64,000 nucleotides of DNA from Utricularia gibba (lineage: Eukaryota > Streptophyta > Magnoliopsida > Lamiales > Lentibulariaceae). This document shows, in pieces, positions 1 to 13,150 of this stretch. The stretch is from positions 2,356,001 to 2,420,000 of the forward strand of contig NEEC01000013.1 of assembly GCA_002189035.1 (NCBI GenBank). Reading direction: 5' to 3'. The notes under the pieces are model-generated. The model had not been told where the DNA came from, did no database searches, and was given only the letters and a program-made list of their open reading frames with translations. The number at the start of each line of letters is the position of its first letter. The stretch's first letter is position 1. A program made the position numbers and the translations under genes.

Positions 1-690
1 TTTCAATGCTACACGTGTGTTCCGACCCAAGTTACATCCCCAAGCCTCATACTCGCCTCGTGAACCGTTTGGCATCTAGCCGATATCCTGCAAACCGTAA
101 TGAGTGACGCTGTGCACAGTATAACGTTTCGAAGCTAGTTTTGAGCTATTCATCCTTTGTGATGAAAGTTGCTCATCCTAGGATGCATAAGAGATCGAAC
201 TATTGCCTTGATTTAGCCTTCATTTGTACCAAAAACTGGCTAGGGCGCTCGCGACCGTGCAACTCGGGACACCCAACTCGACAAGAATGTGATATCTCGT
301 TTGCAAAACATAAAGGTTTCATTTAATGATGTGAAATTTCGGTTTTCGAGGTAATCCCTTATAAAGCTAGCCTCATGCTCGAAAAAACATATGCGTATCA
401 TTCGACGAAATGAAATTTATATTCACGAGGTAATCCCTCACAATGCCACGGTGCGCTTGATATACCGTTTTGAAGCTTGTTTCGAGTCGGGCGACTTTTG
501 TGATGAAAACTTCTTCGTCCGATGAAGCGTTAGAGCTCGAATTTTAGCCTCATATTAGCCCACAGTTGTGCCACAAAGTGGCCACCACGTTCGTGACAAT
601 GCGACTCGGGACACTGGAGTCAATGCGAATGTGATTTCTTGCTTGCAAAACATATGCATTTCATTGGACAATGTTAAATTTTGGATTTCG
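1..690 (+). repeat. Left outer edge: decayed and truncated monomers
   Basis: Satellite order is recognisable but many positions differ from the rest of the array. Landmark gagg motifs fall at 348, 427 and 689, spacings of only 79 and 262 bp. The 348 unit lacks ~267 bp: acctcatgctc-like sequence joins directly to the aaaacatatgc segment. The 427 unit lacks ~84 bp between acaatgcc and acggtgcgcttg. The form gatgtgaaattt (near 327-338) replaces the usual gatgttaaattt and is seen again only at the far right edge of the array. These look like the oldest monomers on this side. Confidence 0.85.
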
Positions 691-3111
691 AGGCGATCCC
701 AAATAATGCCTCAGGTGTGGTAAGACCCACACCTCGTGTTGACCTCGTGCATTGTTCGGTATCTAGTCGATATCTTGCAAACCGTAATGAGTCACGTTGC
801 GCTCAATAAACCGTTTCGAAGCTCGTTCCGAGCCAGTCGACTTTTGTGTTGAAAGCTTCTTCGTCTGACAAATTGTTAGAGCTCGAATTTTAGCCTTATG
901 TTATCCCACACTTGTGCCCCAAAGTGGCCACCACGTTCGCGACAATGCGACTCGGGATACCGTAGTCGATGTGAATGTGATTTCTGGTTTCCAAAACATG
1001 TGCATTTCATTGGACGATGTTAAATTTCCAATTTCGAGGCGATCCCTTACAATGCCTCGAGTGTGGTCCAACCCACATCTCATGTTGGCCTCGCGCACCG
1101 TTCGGTATCTAAATGATATCTTGCAAACCGCAATGAGTCACGGTGCGCTTGGTATAGCGTTTCGAAGCTGGCACCGAGCCGGTCGACTTTTGTGTTTAAA
1201 GCTTCTTCTTTCGACGAACCGTTAGAGCTCGAATTTTAGCCTTATGTTATCCCACACTTGTGCCCCAAAGTGGTCACCACGTTCGCGACAATGCGACTCG
1301 GGCACTGGAATCGATGCGAATTTGATTTCTTGTTTGCAAAACATATGCATCTCAATGCACGATGTTAAATTTCGGATTTCGAGGCGATCGTTACAGTGCC
1401 TCGTGTGTGGTCCAACAACCACCTCATGCTGGCCTCGTGCACCGTTCGGTATCTAGACGATATCTTGCAAACCGTAATGAGTCACGGTGCACTTGGTATA
1501 GAGTTTCGAAGTTGGCTGCGAGCCGGTTGACTTTTGTGTTGAAAGCTTCTTCTTCCGACGAACCGTTAGAGCTCGAATTTTAGCGTTATGTTATCTCACA
1601 CTTGTGCCCCAAAGTGGTCACCACGTTCGCGACAATGCGACTCGGGAAACCGTAGACGACGCAAATGTGATTTTTGGCTTCCAAAGCATAAGCATTTCAT
1701 TTGACGATGTTAAATTTCAAATTTCGAGGCGATCCCTTACAATGCATTGGATGTGGTCCAACCCACATCTAATGCTGGCCTTGCGCACCGTTCGGTATCT
1801 ATATGATATCTTGCAAACGGGAATGAGTCACGGTGCACGTGGTATAGCATTTCGAAGCTGGCTGCGAGCCGGTTGACTTTTGTGTTGAAAGCTTCTTCTT
1901 TCGACGAACTGTTAGAGCTCAAATTTCAGCCTTATATTAGTCCATACTTGTGCAACAAAGTGGCCACCACGTTCGCTACAATGCGACCCGGGACACCGGA
2001 ATCGACGCGAATGTGATTTCTGACATGCAAAACATATGTATTTCATTGGATGATGTTAAATTTTGGATTTCGAGGTGATCCGTTATAGTGCCTCGGGTGT
2101 GGTGCAACCCACATCAAATGCTGGCCTCGCGCACAGTTCGGTATCTAGATGATATCTTGCAAATCGTAACGAGTCACGGTGCGCTTGGTATAGTGTTTCG
2201 AAGCTGGCTCTGAGCCGGTCGACTTTTGTGTCGAAAGCTTCTTCTTTCGACGAAATGTTAGAGCTCAAATTTCAGCCTTATGTTAATGCATAGTTGTGCT
2301 ACAAAGTGGCAACCACATTCGCGACAATGCGACCCGGGACACCGAAATCGACGCGAATGTGATTTCTGGCTCTCAAAAAATAAGCATTTCATTGGAAGTT
2401 GTTAAATTTTGGATTTCGAGGCGATCCGTTACAGTGCCTTTGGGCGTGGGCCAACCCACACCTCATGACGGTCTAGTGCACCATTTTGTATATCATGGAT
2501 ATCTTAAAAACCGTAGTGAGTCACGCTTTGCTTGATATAGGGTTTCGAAGCTCGCTCCGGGCCGGTCGACTTTTGTGTTCAAAGTTTCTTCGTCCGACAA
2601 ACCGTTAGAGCTCGAATTTCAGCCTGATGTTAGCCCACACTTGTTCTACAAAGTGGCCACCACATTCGCGACAGTGTGACTCGAGACACCAGAAGCGACG
2701 CGAACGTGATTTTTTGCTTGAAAAACATATGCATTTCATTGGACGTTGTTAAATTTCGGATTTCGAGGCGATCCGTTACAGTGCCTCGGGCATGGTCCAA
2801 CCCACACCTCATGATGGCCTCGTGCACCATTTGGTATATCATTGATATCTTGCAAACCGTAGTGATTCATGCTTTGCTTGATATAGGGTTGCGAAGCTCG
2901 CTCCGGGCCGGTCGACTTTTGTGTTCAAAGTTTCGCCGTCAGACGAACCGTTAGAGCTCGAATTTAAGCCTGATGTTAGCCCACACTTGTGCCACAAAGT
3001 GGCCACCACGTTCGCGACCATGCGACCCGGGACACCGGAATCGACGCGAATGTGATTTCTGGCTCTCAAAGCATAAGCATTTCATTGGACGTTGTCAAAT
3101 TTCGGATTTGG
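690..3111 (+). repeat. Left outer layer, older satellite subfamily
   Basis: Seven regular monomers have landmarks at 689, 1036, 1381, 1726, 2072, 2418, 2765 and 3111 (spacings 345-347 bp). Diagnostic variants are cggtgcgcttgg, gacttttgtgttgaaag, ttagagctcgaattt, gggacaccg and gtgatttctggctt. Neighbouring copies differ by scattered substitutions and few indels. From ~2400 the right-hand variants shift (gtcacgctttgcttg replaces the cggtgcgcttgg form), a gradual change toward the next layer. Confidence 0.9.
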
Positions 3112-3350
3112 AGGCGATCCGTTACAGTGCCTCGGGGCGTGGTCCAACCCACACCTCATGACGGCCTCCTGCACCATTTTGTATATCATCGATATCTTGA
3201 AAACCGTAGTGAGTCACGCTTTGCTTGATATAGGGTTTCGAAGCTCGCTCCGGGCCGGTCAATGCGACCCGGGACACCGGAATCGACGCGAATGTGATTT
3301 CTTGCTTGCAAAACATATGCATTTCATTGGACATTAAATTTCGGATTTCG
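3111..3350 (+). repeat. Truncated monomer, 239 bp (internal ~107-bp loss)
   Basis: The landmarks at 3111 and 3350 are 239 bp apart instead of ~346. The main junction is at ~3259, where cgggccggtc joins directly to aatgcgacccggg; the normal sequence between them (the tgttcaaag to ccaccacattcgcgac part) is absent. A smaller 4-5 bp loss lies at ~3333 (ggacattaaatt instead of ggacgatgttaaatt). Neighbouring monomers are intact, so this is one local deletion in an otherwise regular stretch. Confidence 0.9.
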
Positions 3351-5426
3351 AGGCGATCCGTTACAGTGCCTCGGTTGTGGTCCAACGCACACCTCATGAT
3401 GCCCTCGTGCACCGTTTGGTATCTCGTCGATATCTTGAAAACCGGAGTGAGTCACGCTTCGCTTGATATAGCGTTTCGAAGCTCGCTCTGAGCCGGTTGA
3501 CTATTTGTTCAAAGTTTCTCCGTCCGACGAATCGTTACAGCTCGAATTTTTGCCTGATAATAGCCCACATTTGTGCCACAAAGTGGCCACCACATTCACG
3601 ACAATGCGCCCCGGGACTCCGGAATCGACGCGAATGTAATTTCATGCTAGCAAAACAAATGCATTTCATTGGACGATGTTAAATTTTGGATTTCGAGGCG
3701 ATCCGTTACATTTCCTTAGGTGTGCTCCAACCCATACCTCCTGATGGCCTCGTGCACCGTTTGGTATCTCATCGATATCTTGCAAACCGTAGTGAGTCAC
3801 CCTGTGCTTGATATAGCGTTTCGAAGCTCGCTCCGAGCAAGCCGACTTTTGTGTTCAAAGTTTCTCCGTTTGACGAGCCGTTACAACTCCAATTTTTGCT
3901 TGATAATGGCCCACACTTGTGCCACAAAGTTGCCACCACGTTCGCGACAATGCAACTGAGGACACCGCAATCGATGCGAATGTGATTTCTTACTCTCAAA
4001 ACATATGCATTTCATTGGACGTTGTTCAATTTCAGATTTCGAGGCGATCCGTTACAGTGCCTCGGGTGTGGTCCAACCCACAACTCATGATGGCCTCGTG
4101 CATCGTTTGGTATCTCGTCGATATCTTGTAAACCCTAGTGACTCACGCTTTGCCTCATATAGCGTTTCGAAGCTCGCTCTGAGCCGGTCGACTTTTGTGT
4201 TCAAAGTTTCTCCGTTTGACGAACCGTTACCGCTCCAATTTTTCCCTGATAATAGCCCACACCTTTGCCACAAAGTGGCCACCACGTTCGCGACAATGCG
4301 ACTGAGGACATTGCAATCGACGCGAATGTGATTTCTTGCTCTCAAAACATAAGCATTTCATTGGACGTTGTTAAGTTTCGGATTTCGAGGCGATCCGTTA
4401 CAGTGCCTCGGGTGTGGTCCAACCCACATCTCATGATGGCCTCGCTAGCCGTTTGGTATCTCGTCGATATCTTGCAAACCGTAGTGAGTCACGCTTTGCT
4501 TGATATAGCGTTTCGAAGCTCGCTCCGAGCCAGTCGACTTTTAAATTCAAAGTTTCTCCGTTTGACGAACCGTTACACCTCCAATTTTTGCCTGATAATA
4601 TGCCACACCTTTCCCACAAAGTGGCCACCACGTTCACGACAATGCGACTGAGGACACCGCAATCGACGCGAATGTGATTTCTTGCTCTGAAAACATATGC
4701 ATTTCATTGGACGGTGTTTAAGTTTCGGATTTCGAGGCGATCCATTACAGTGCCTCGAGTGTGGTCCAACCCACATCTCATGATGGCCTCGCTCACCGTT
4801 TGGTATCTCGTCGATATCTTGCGAACCGTAGTGAGTCACGCTTTGCTTGATATAGCGTTTCGAAGCTCGCTCCGAGCCAGTCGACTTTTAAGTTCAAAGT
4901 TTCTCCGTTTGACGAACCGTTACAGCTCCAATTTTTGTCTGATAATTGCCCACACTTGTGCCACAAAGTGGCCACCACGTTCGCAACAATGCGACTGAGG
5001 ACACCGCAATCGACGCAAATGTGATTTCTGGCTCTCAAAAAATATGCATTTCATTGGACAATGTTAAATTTCGGATTTCGATGCGATCCGTTAGAATGCC
5101 TTGGGTGTGGTCGAACCGAAACCTCATGCTCCCCTCGGGCACCGTTTGGTATCTCGTCGATATCTTGCAAACTATAGTGAGTCACGCTTTGCTTGATATA
5201 GCGTTTCGAAGCTCGCTCCGCGACAGTCGACTTTTGTGTTCAAAGTTTCTCCGTTTGACGAACTGTTACCGCTCCAATTTTTGCCTGATAATAGCCCACA
5301 CCTTTGCCACAAAGTGGCCACCACGTTCGCGACAATGCGACTGAGGACACCGCAATCGACGCGAATGTCATTTCATCCGTGCAAAACAAATGCATTTCAT
5401 TGGACGATGTTAAATTTCGGATTTCG
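3350..5426 (+). repeat. Left intermediate layer of the satellite
   Basis: Six regular monomers have landmarks at 3350, 3695, 4041, 4387, 4734, 5080 and 5426. Typical variants are ctgaggacaccgcaatc (replacing the older gggacaccggaatc), cttgctctcaaaacatatgc, tctccgtttgacgaac and ctccaatttttgcc. The copy at ~5005-5150 carries an unusual set: ggctctcaaaa, ttagaatgcc and aaacctcatgctcccctcgg. A near match to that set recurs at ~60.7-60.87 kb on the other side of the array. Divergence between copies is by substitution. Confidence 0.88.
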
Positions 5427-7195
5427 AGGCAATCCGTTACAGTGCCTCAGGTGCAGTCCAACCCACACCTCATGATGGCCTCGTGCACTGCTTGGTATCT
5501 CGTCGATATCTTGCAAACCGTAGTGAGTCACGCTTTGCTTGATATAGCGTTACGAAGCTCGCTCCGAGCCGGTCGAATTTCGTGTTCAAAGTTTCTCCAT
5601 CCGACGAACCGTTACAGCTCGTATTTTTGCCTGATAATAGCCCACACTCGTCCCACAAAGTGGCCACCACGTACGCGACAATCCGATTGAGGACACCGCA
5701 ATCGACGCGAATGTCATTTCATGCATGCAAAACAAATGCATTTCATTCGACGATGTTAAATTTCGGATTTCGAGGCGATCCGTTACAGTGCCTCAGGTGC
5801 GGTCCAACCCACACCTCATGATGGCCTCGTGCACTGCTTGGTATCTCGTCGATATCTTGCAAACCGTAGTGAGTCACGCTTTGCTTGATATAGCGTTACG
5901 AAGCTCGCTCCGAGCCGGTCGAATTTCGTGTTCAAAGTTTCTCCATCCGACGAACCGTTACAGCTCGTATTTTTGCCTGATAATAGCCACACTTGTGCCA
6001 CAAAGTGGCCACCACGTACGCGACAATGCGACTGAGGACACCGCAATCGACGCGAATGTCATTTCATGCATGAAAAACAAATGCATTTCATTGGACGATG
6101 TTAAATTTCGGATTTCGAGGCAATCCGTTACAGTGCCTTGGGTGTGGTGGTCCAACCCACAACTCATGATGTCCTCGTGCATTGTTTGGTATCTCATCGA
6201 TATCTTGCAAACCGTAGTGAGTCACGCTTTGCTTGATATAGCGTTACGAAGCTCGCTCCGAGCCGGTCGAATTTCGTGTTCAAAGTTTCTCCATCCGACG
6301 AACCGTTACAGCTCGTATTTTTGCCTGATAATAGCCCACACTCGTCCCACAAAGTGGCCACCACGTACGCGACAATCCGATTGAGGACACCGCAATCGAC
6401 GCGAATGTCATTTCATGCATGCAAAACAAATGCATTTCATTCGACGATGTTAAATTTCGGATTTCGAGGCGATCCGTTACAGTGCCTCAGGTGCGGTCCA
6501 ACCCACACCTCATGATGGCCTCGTGCACTGCTTGGTATCTCGTCGATATCTTGCAAACCGTAGTGAGTCACGCTTTGCTTGATATAGCGTTACGAAGCTC
6601 TCTCCGAGCCGGTCGAATTTCGTGTTCAAAGTTTCTCCATCCGACGAACCGTTACAGCTCGTATTTTTGCCTGATAATAGCCCCCACTTGTGCCACAAAG
6701 TGGCCACCACGTACGCGACAATGCGACTGAGGACACCGCAATCGACGCGAATGTCATTTCATGCATGCAAAACAAATGCATTTCATTGGACGATGTTAAA
6801 TTTCGGATTTCGAGGCAATCCGTTACAGTGCCTTGGGTGTGGTCCAACCCACAACTCATGATGTCCTCGTGCATTGTTTGGTATCTCATCGATATCTTGC
6901 AAACCGTAGTGAGTCACGCTTTGCTTGATATAGCGTTACGAAGCTCGCTCAGAGCCGGTCGAATTTCGTGTTCAAAGTTTCTCCATCCGACGAACCGTTA
7001 CAGCTCGTATTTTTGCCTGATAATAGCCCACACTTGTGCCACAAAGTGGCCACCACGTACGCGACAATGCGACTGAGGACACCGCAATCGACGCGAATGT
7101 CATTTCATGCATGCAAAACAAATGCATTTCATTAGACGATGTTAAATTTCGGATTTCGAGGCAATCCGTTACAGTGCCTTGGGTGTGGTCCAACC
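5426..7195 (+). repeat. Dimeric higher-order repeat (A-B-A-B-B), ~694 bp
   Basis: Landmarks lie at 5426, 5772, 6117, 6466, 6812 and 7158. Units at 5772 and 6466 are type A (cctcaggtgcggtcc, gatggcctcgtgcactgc). Units at 6117 and 6812, and the start of 7158, are type B (gaggcaatcc, ccttgggtgtgg, aactcatgatgtcctcg). Private changes cactcgtcccac and caatccgattgagg occur at ~5647-5690 and again 694 bp later at ~6341-6384, so the dimer was copied as a unit. The 6117 unit has a 3-bp gtg duplication (ggtgtggtggtcc, ~6148). This is where the young subfamily, with tcatgcatgcaaaac, first becomes fixed. Confidence 0.85.
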
Positions 7196-7275
7196 GCGAT
7201 GCCTCAATCTCATCGATGTAGTGAGTCACGCTTTGCTTGATGCATTGATCTCATCGATATCTTGCAAACCGTAGT
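7195..7275 (+). repeat. Partial internal duplication that opens the irregular core
   Basis: The sequence gtagtgagtcacgctttgc occurs at ~7218 and again at ~7272, each preceded by a ctcatcgat motif, lengthening this unit to ~366 bp (landmarks 7158 to ~7523). The normal ccaacccacaactcatg segment of the type B monomer is missing just before it. To the left spacing is regular; to the right the core irregularities begin. Confidence 0.75.
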
Positions 7276-7689
7276 GAGTCACGCTTTGCTTGATATAGCG
7301 TTACGAAGCTCGCTCCGAGCCGGTCGAATTTCGTGTTCAAAGTTTCTCCATCCGACGAACCGTTACAGCTCGTATTTTTGCCTGATAATAGCCCACACTT
7401 GTGCCACAAAGTGGCCACCACGTACGCGACAATGCGACTGAGGACACCGCAATCGACGCGAATGTCATTTCATGCATGCAAAACAAATGCATTTCATTGG
7501 ACGATGTTAAATTTCGGATTTCGAGGGATCCGTTACAGTGCCATGGGTGTGGTCCAACCCACACTCATGATGTCCTCGTGCATTGTTTGGTATCTCATCG
7601 ATATCTTGCAAACCGTAGTGAGTCACGCTTTGCTTGATATAGCGTTACGAAGCTCGCTCCGAGCCGGTCGAATTTCGTGTTCAAAGTTT

Positions 7690-8170
7690 CTCATCCGACG
7701 AACGTTACAGCTATTTTTTGTCCACACCCACAGTGGCCACCACGTGCGACGCGACTTCGCGAATGTCATTTCATGCATGCAAAACAAATGCATTTCATTC
7801 GACGATCGTCGAAATTTCGGATTTCGAGTAGTGAGTCACGCTTTGCTTGATATAGCGTTACGAAGCTCGCTCCGTGCCTCGGGTGAATTTCGTCACACCT
7901 CATGTTCGTGCACTGCATTGGAACCGTCGACAGTATATGCACTGCCTGATAATAGTGAGTCACGCTTTGCTTGATATAGCGTTACGAAGCGCTCCGAGCA
8001 CGGTGAATTTCCACCACGTTCACAATGCGACTGAGGACACCAATCGACGCGAATGTCATTTCATGCATGCAAAACAACGATGCATTTCGTTACAGACGAT
8101 TTTTGCCTGATATATAGCCCTTCGACGCGACTCCGTGCCACAAAGCTGGCCACCACGTACGCGACGTGCG
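7690..8170 (+). repeat. Scrambled, shortened satellite block
   Basis: Monomer words appear mostly in the right order but with large parts missing, e.g. ctattttttgtccacaccc, then tgcgacgcgacttcgcgaatg. The gtgagtcacgctttgc segment occurs three times between ~7620 and ~7970, so parts of several units are compressed here. No foreign sequence is evident. Confidence 0.75.
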
Positions 8171-8625
8171 ACTGAGGACACCGCAATCGACGCGAATGTC
8201 ATTTCATGCATGAAAAACAAATGCATTTCATTCGACGATGTTAAATTTCGGATTTCGAGGCAATCCGTTACAGTGCCTCAGGTGCGGTCCAACCACACCT
8301 CATGATGGCCTCGTGCACTGCTTGGTATCTCGTCGATATCTTGCAAACCGTAGTGAGTCACGCTTTGCTTGATATAGCGTTACGAAGCTCGCTCCGAGCC
8401 GGTCGAATTTCGTGTTCAAAGTTTCTCCATCCGACGAACCGTTACAGCTCGTATTTTTGCCTGATAATAGCCCACACTTGTGCCACAAAGTGGCCACGTA
8501 CACGCGACTGAGGACACCGCAATCGACGCGAATGTCATTTCATGCATGCAAAACAAATGCATTTCATTCGACGATGTTAAATTTCGGATTTCGAGGCGAT
8601 CCGTTACAGTGCCTCAGGTGCGGTC

Positions 8626-8790
8626 CACGCCTCGAATGTCATTTTGCATGCATTTGCAAAACAAATCGAATTTCGTGTTCAAAGTTTCTCCATCCGACGA
8701 ACCGTTACAGCTCGTATTTTTGCCTGATAATAGCCCACACTTGTGCCACAAAGTGGCCACCACGTACGCGACAATGCGACTGATTTCGAG
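8626..8790 (+). repeat. Two clean internal deletions in core monomers
   Basis: At ~8628 ggtccacgcctcgaatg jumps across the ctcgtgca to gagccggtc segment and resumes at atcgaatttcgtgttc (~8667). At ~8781 tgcgactga joins directly to tttcgaggcgatcc, losing the ~86 bp that normally hold gaatgtcatttc to the landmark. Confidence 0.75.
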
Positions 8791-9659
8791 GCGATCCGTT
8801 ACAGTGCCTCAGGTGCGTCCAACCCACACCTCATGATGGCCTCGTGCACTGCTTGGTATCTCGTCGATATCTTGCAAACCGTAGTGAGTCACGCTTGCTT
8901 GATATAGCGTTACGAAGCTCGCTCCGAGCCGGTCGAATTTCGTGTTCAAAGTTTCTCCATCCGACGAACCGTTACAGCTCGTATTTTTGCCTGATAATAG
9001 CCCACACTTGTCCCACAAGTGGCCACCACGTACGCGACAATGCGACTGAGGACACCGCAATCGACGCGAATGTCATTTCATGCATGCAAAACAAATGCAT
9101 TTCATTCGACGATGAGGCAATTACAATGCGGTCCAACCCACACCTCATGATGGCCTCGTGCACTGCTTGGTATCTCGTCGATATCTTGCAAACCGTAGTG
9201 AGTCACGCTTTGCTTGATATAGCGTTACGAAGCTCGCTCCGAGCCGGTCGAATTTCGTGTTCAAAGTTTCTCCATCCGACGAACCGTTACAGCTCGTATT
9301 TTTGCCTGATAATAGCCACACTCGTCCCACAAAGTGGCCACCACGTACGCGACAATGCGATGAGGACACCGCAATCGACGCGAATGTCATTTCATGCATG
9401 CAAAACAAATGCATTTCATTCGACGATGTTAAATTTCGGATTTCGAGGCGATCCGTTACAGTGCCTCAGGTGCGGTCCAACCCACACCTCATGATGGCCT
9501 CGTGCACTGCTTGGTATCTCGTCGATATCTTGCAAACCGTAGTGAGTCACGCTTTGCTTGATATAGCGTTACGAAGCTCGCTCCGAGCCGGTCGAATTTC
9601 GTGTTCAAAGTTTCTCCATCCGACGAACCGTTACAGCTCGTATTTTTGCCTGATAATAG

Positions 9660-9735
9660 CCCCACTTTGCTCCATCGCGACGACTGAATTATTTCATGCA
9701 TGGTTTCACCGCCTCGATAATGCATTTCATATCTT
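9660..9735 (+). repeat. Scrambled satellite block
   Basis: Between cctgataatagcc and atcttgcaaaccg only ~70 bp remain where ~220 bp are expected. The remnant retains atttcatgcatg and aatgcatttcat, in order, with unfamiliar bases between them. Confidence 0.7.
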
Positions 9736-10639
9736 GCAAACCGTAGTGAGTCACGCTTTGCTTGATATAGCGTTACGAAGCTCGCTCCGAGCCGGTCGAA
9801 TTTCGTGTTCAAAGTTTCTCCATCCGACGAACCGTTACAGCTCGTATTTTTGCCTGATAATAGCCCACACTTGTGCCACAAAGTGGCCACCACGTACGCG
9901 ACAATGCGACTGAGGACACCGCAATCGACGCGAATGTCATTTCATGCATGCAAAACAAATGCATTTCATTCGACGATGTTAAATTTCGGATTTCGAGGCG
10001 ATCCGTTACAGTGCCTGGGTGGTCCAACCCACACTCATGATGGCCTCGTGCACTGTTTGGTATCTCGTCGATATCTTGCAAACCGTAGTGAGTCACGCTT
10101 TGCTTGATATAGCGTTACGAAGCTCGCTCCGAGCCGGTCGAATTTCGTGTTCAAAGTTTCTCCATCCGACGAACCGTTACAGCTCGTATTTTTGCCTGAT
10201 AATAGCCCACACTTGTGCCACAAAGTGGCCACCACGTGCTGCGACTGAGGACACCGCAATCGACGTGTCATTTCATGCATGCAAAACAAATGCATTTCAT
10301 TCGACGATGTTAAATTTCGGATTTCGAGGCGATCCGTTACAGTGCCTCAGGTGCGGTCCAACCCACACCTCATGATGGCCTCGTGCACTGCTTGGTATCT
10401 CGTCGATATCTTGCAAACCGTAGTGAGTCACGCTTTGCTTGATATAGCGTTACGAAGCTCGCTCCGAGCCGGTCGAATTTCGTGTTCAAAGTTTCTCCAT
10501 CCGACGAACCGTTACAGCTCGTATTTTTGCCTGATAATAGCCCACACTTGTGCCACAAAGTGGCCACCACGTACGCGACAATGCGACTGAGGACACCGCA
10601 ATCGACGCGAATGTCATTTCATGCATGCAAAACAAATGC

Positions 10640-10890
10640 ATTTCATTGCTTGTTATGCGTTATCGCTTCGAAGAGGCTCCGTTACAGTGCCTCACGGTGC
10701 GGTCCAATGTGCACACCATGACGATGGCCGATCCGTTACAGTGCCTCACGGTCCAACCCACACCTCATGATGGCCTCGTGCACTGTTGGTATCTCGTCGA
10801 TATCTTGTAGTGAGTCACGCTTTGCTTGATATAGCCGAAGCTAGTCGAGTGTTCACTCCATCCGACTTACAGCTGCCTGATAATAGCCCA
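10640..10890 (+). repeat. Scrambled satellite block with repeated gtgcctc motif
   Basis: After aatgcatttcatt the sequence runs gcttgttatgcgttatcgc and then contains cgttacagtgcctcacggt twice (~10680 and ~10734). The following unit lacks several short pieces (ttgtagtgagtc, cactccatccgacttac). Spacing of landmarks cannot be kept here. Confidence 0.7.
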
Positions 10891-11419
10891 CACTACAAAG
10901 TGGCCACCACGTACGCGACAATGCGACTGAGGACACCGCAATCGACGCGAATGTCATTTCATGCATGCAAAACAAATGCATTTCATTCGACGATGTTAAA
11001 TTTCGGATTTCGAGGCGATCCGTTACAGTGCCTTGGGTCCAAAGATGGCCTCGTGCAATCATATCCGTACACGATATAGCGTTACGAAGCTCGCTCCGAG
11101 CCGGTCGAATTTCGTGTTCAAAGTTTCTCCATCCGACGAACCGTTACAGCTCGTATTTTTGCCTGATAATAGCCCACACTTGTCCCACAAAGTGGCCACC
11201 ACGTACGCGACAATGCGACTGAGGACACCGCAATCGACGCGAATGTCATTTCATGCATGCAAAACAAATGCATTTCATTCGACGATGTTAAATTTCGGAT
11301 TTCGAGGCGATCCGTTACAGTGCCTCAGGTGCGGTCCAACCACACCTCATGATGGCCTCGTGCACTGCTTGGTATCTCGTCGATATCTTGCAAACCGTAG
11401 TGAGTCACGCTTTGCTTGA

Positions 11420-11520
11420 TATAGCGTTTCGCTCCGATCGAATTTCGTGTTCAAAGTTTCGCTCCGAGCCGAGCGTGTTCAAAGTAGTTCTTTGCCATCC
11501 GAAACCGTTTCGACGCCGTT
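11420..11520 (+). repeat. Scrambled satellite block with partial duplication
   Basis: The gtgttcaaagt motif occurs twice within ~40 bp (~11447 and ~11476), each time preceded by a gctccga-like word, and is followed by an altered ccgaaaccgtttcgacgcc. The block is an imperfect internal repeat of the right half of the monomer. Confidence 0.7.
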
Positions 11521-13150
11521 ACAGCTCGTATTTTTGCCTGATAATAGCCCACACTTGTGCCACAAAGTGGCCACCACGTACGCGACAATGCGACTGAGGA
11601 CACCGCAATCGACGCGAATGTCATTTCATGCATGCAAAACAAATGCATTTCATTCGACGATGTTAAATTTCGGATTTCGAGGCGATCCGTTACAGTGCCT
11701 CAGGTGCGGTCCAACCCACACCTCATGATGGCCTCGTGCACTGCTTGGTATCTCGTCGATATCTTGCAAACCGTAGTGAGTCACGCTTTGCTTGATATAG
11801 CGTTACGAAGCTCGCTCCGAGCCGGTCGAATTTCGTGTTCAAAGTTTCTCCATCCGACGAACCGTTACAGCTCGTATTTTTGCCTGATAATAGCCCACAC
11901 TTGTGCCACAAAGTGGCCACCACGTACGCGACAATGCGACTGAGGACACCGCAATCGACGCGAATGTCATTTCATGCATGCAAAACAAATGCATTTCATT
12001 CGACGATGTTAAATTTCGGATTTCGAGGCGATCCGTTACAGTGCCTCAGGTGTGGTCCAACCCACACCTCATGATGGCCTCGTGCACTGTTGGTATCTCG
12101 TCGATATCTTGCAAACCGTAGTGAGTCACGCTTTGCTTGATATAGCGTTTCGAAGCTCGCTCCGAGCCGGTCGAATTTCGTGTTCAAAGTTTCTCCATCC
12201 GACGAACCGTTACAGCTCGTATTTTTGCCTGATAATAGCCCACACTTGTGCCACAAAGTGGCCACCACGTACGCGACAATGCGACTGAGGACACCGCAAT
12301 CGACGCGAATGTCATTTCATGCATGCAAAACAAATGCATTTCATTCGACGATGTTAAATTTCGGATTTCGAGGCGATCCGTTACAGTGCCTCAGGTGCGG
12401 TCCAACCCACACCTCATGATGGCCTCGTGCACTGTTCTCGTCGATATCTTGCAAACCGTAGTGAGTCACGCTTTGCTTGATATAGCGTTTCGAAGCTCGC
12501 TCCGATCGAATTTCGTGTTCAAAGTTTCTCCATCCGACGAACCGTTACAGCTCGTATTTTTGCCTGATAATAGCCCACACTTGTGCCACAAAGTGGCCAC
12601 CACGTACGCGACAATGCGACTGAGGACACCGCAATCGACGCGAATGTCATTTCATGCATGCAAAACAAATGCATTTCATTCGACGATGTTAAATTTCGGA
12701 TTTCGAGGCGATCCGTTACAGTGCCTCAGGTGCGGTCCAACCCACACCTCATGATGGCCTCGTGCACTGCTTGGTATCTCGTCGATATCTTGCAAACCGT
12801 AGTGAGTCACGCTTTGCTTGATATAGCGTTACGAAGCTCGCTCCGAGCCGGTCGAATTTCGTGTTCAAAGTTTCTCCATCCGACGAACCGTTACAGCTCG
12901 TATTTTTGCCTGATAATAGCCCACACTTGTGCCACAAAGTGGCCACCACGTACGCGACAATGCGACTGAGGACACCGCAATCGACGCGAATGTCATTTCA
13001 TGCATGCAAAACAAATGCATTTCATTCGACGATGTTAAATTTCGGATTTCGAGGCGATCCGTTACAGTGCCTCAGGTGCGGTCCAACCCACACCTCATGA
13101 TGGCCTCGTGCACTGCTTGGTATCTCGTCGATATCTTGCAAACCGTAGTG
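11520..13150 (+). repeat. Ordered core block
   Basis: About five monomers match the core consensus. The exceptions are short losses near 12088 (cactgttgg for cactgcttgg), 12433 (ctgttctcgtcg) and 12505 (ctccgatcgaat). Long identical runs indicate very recent homogenisation. Confidence 0.85.
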
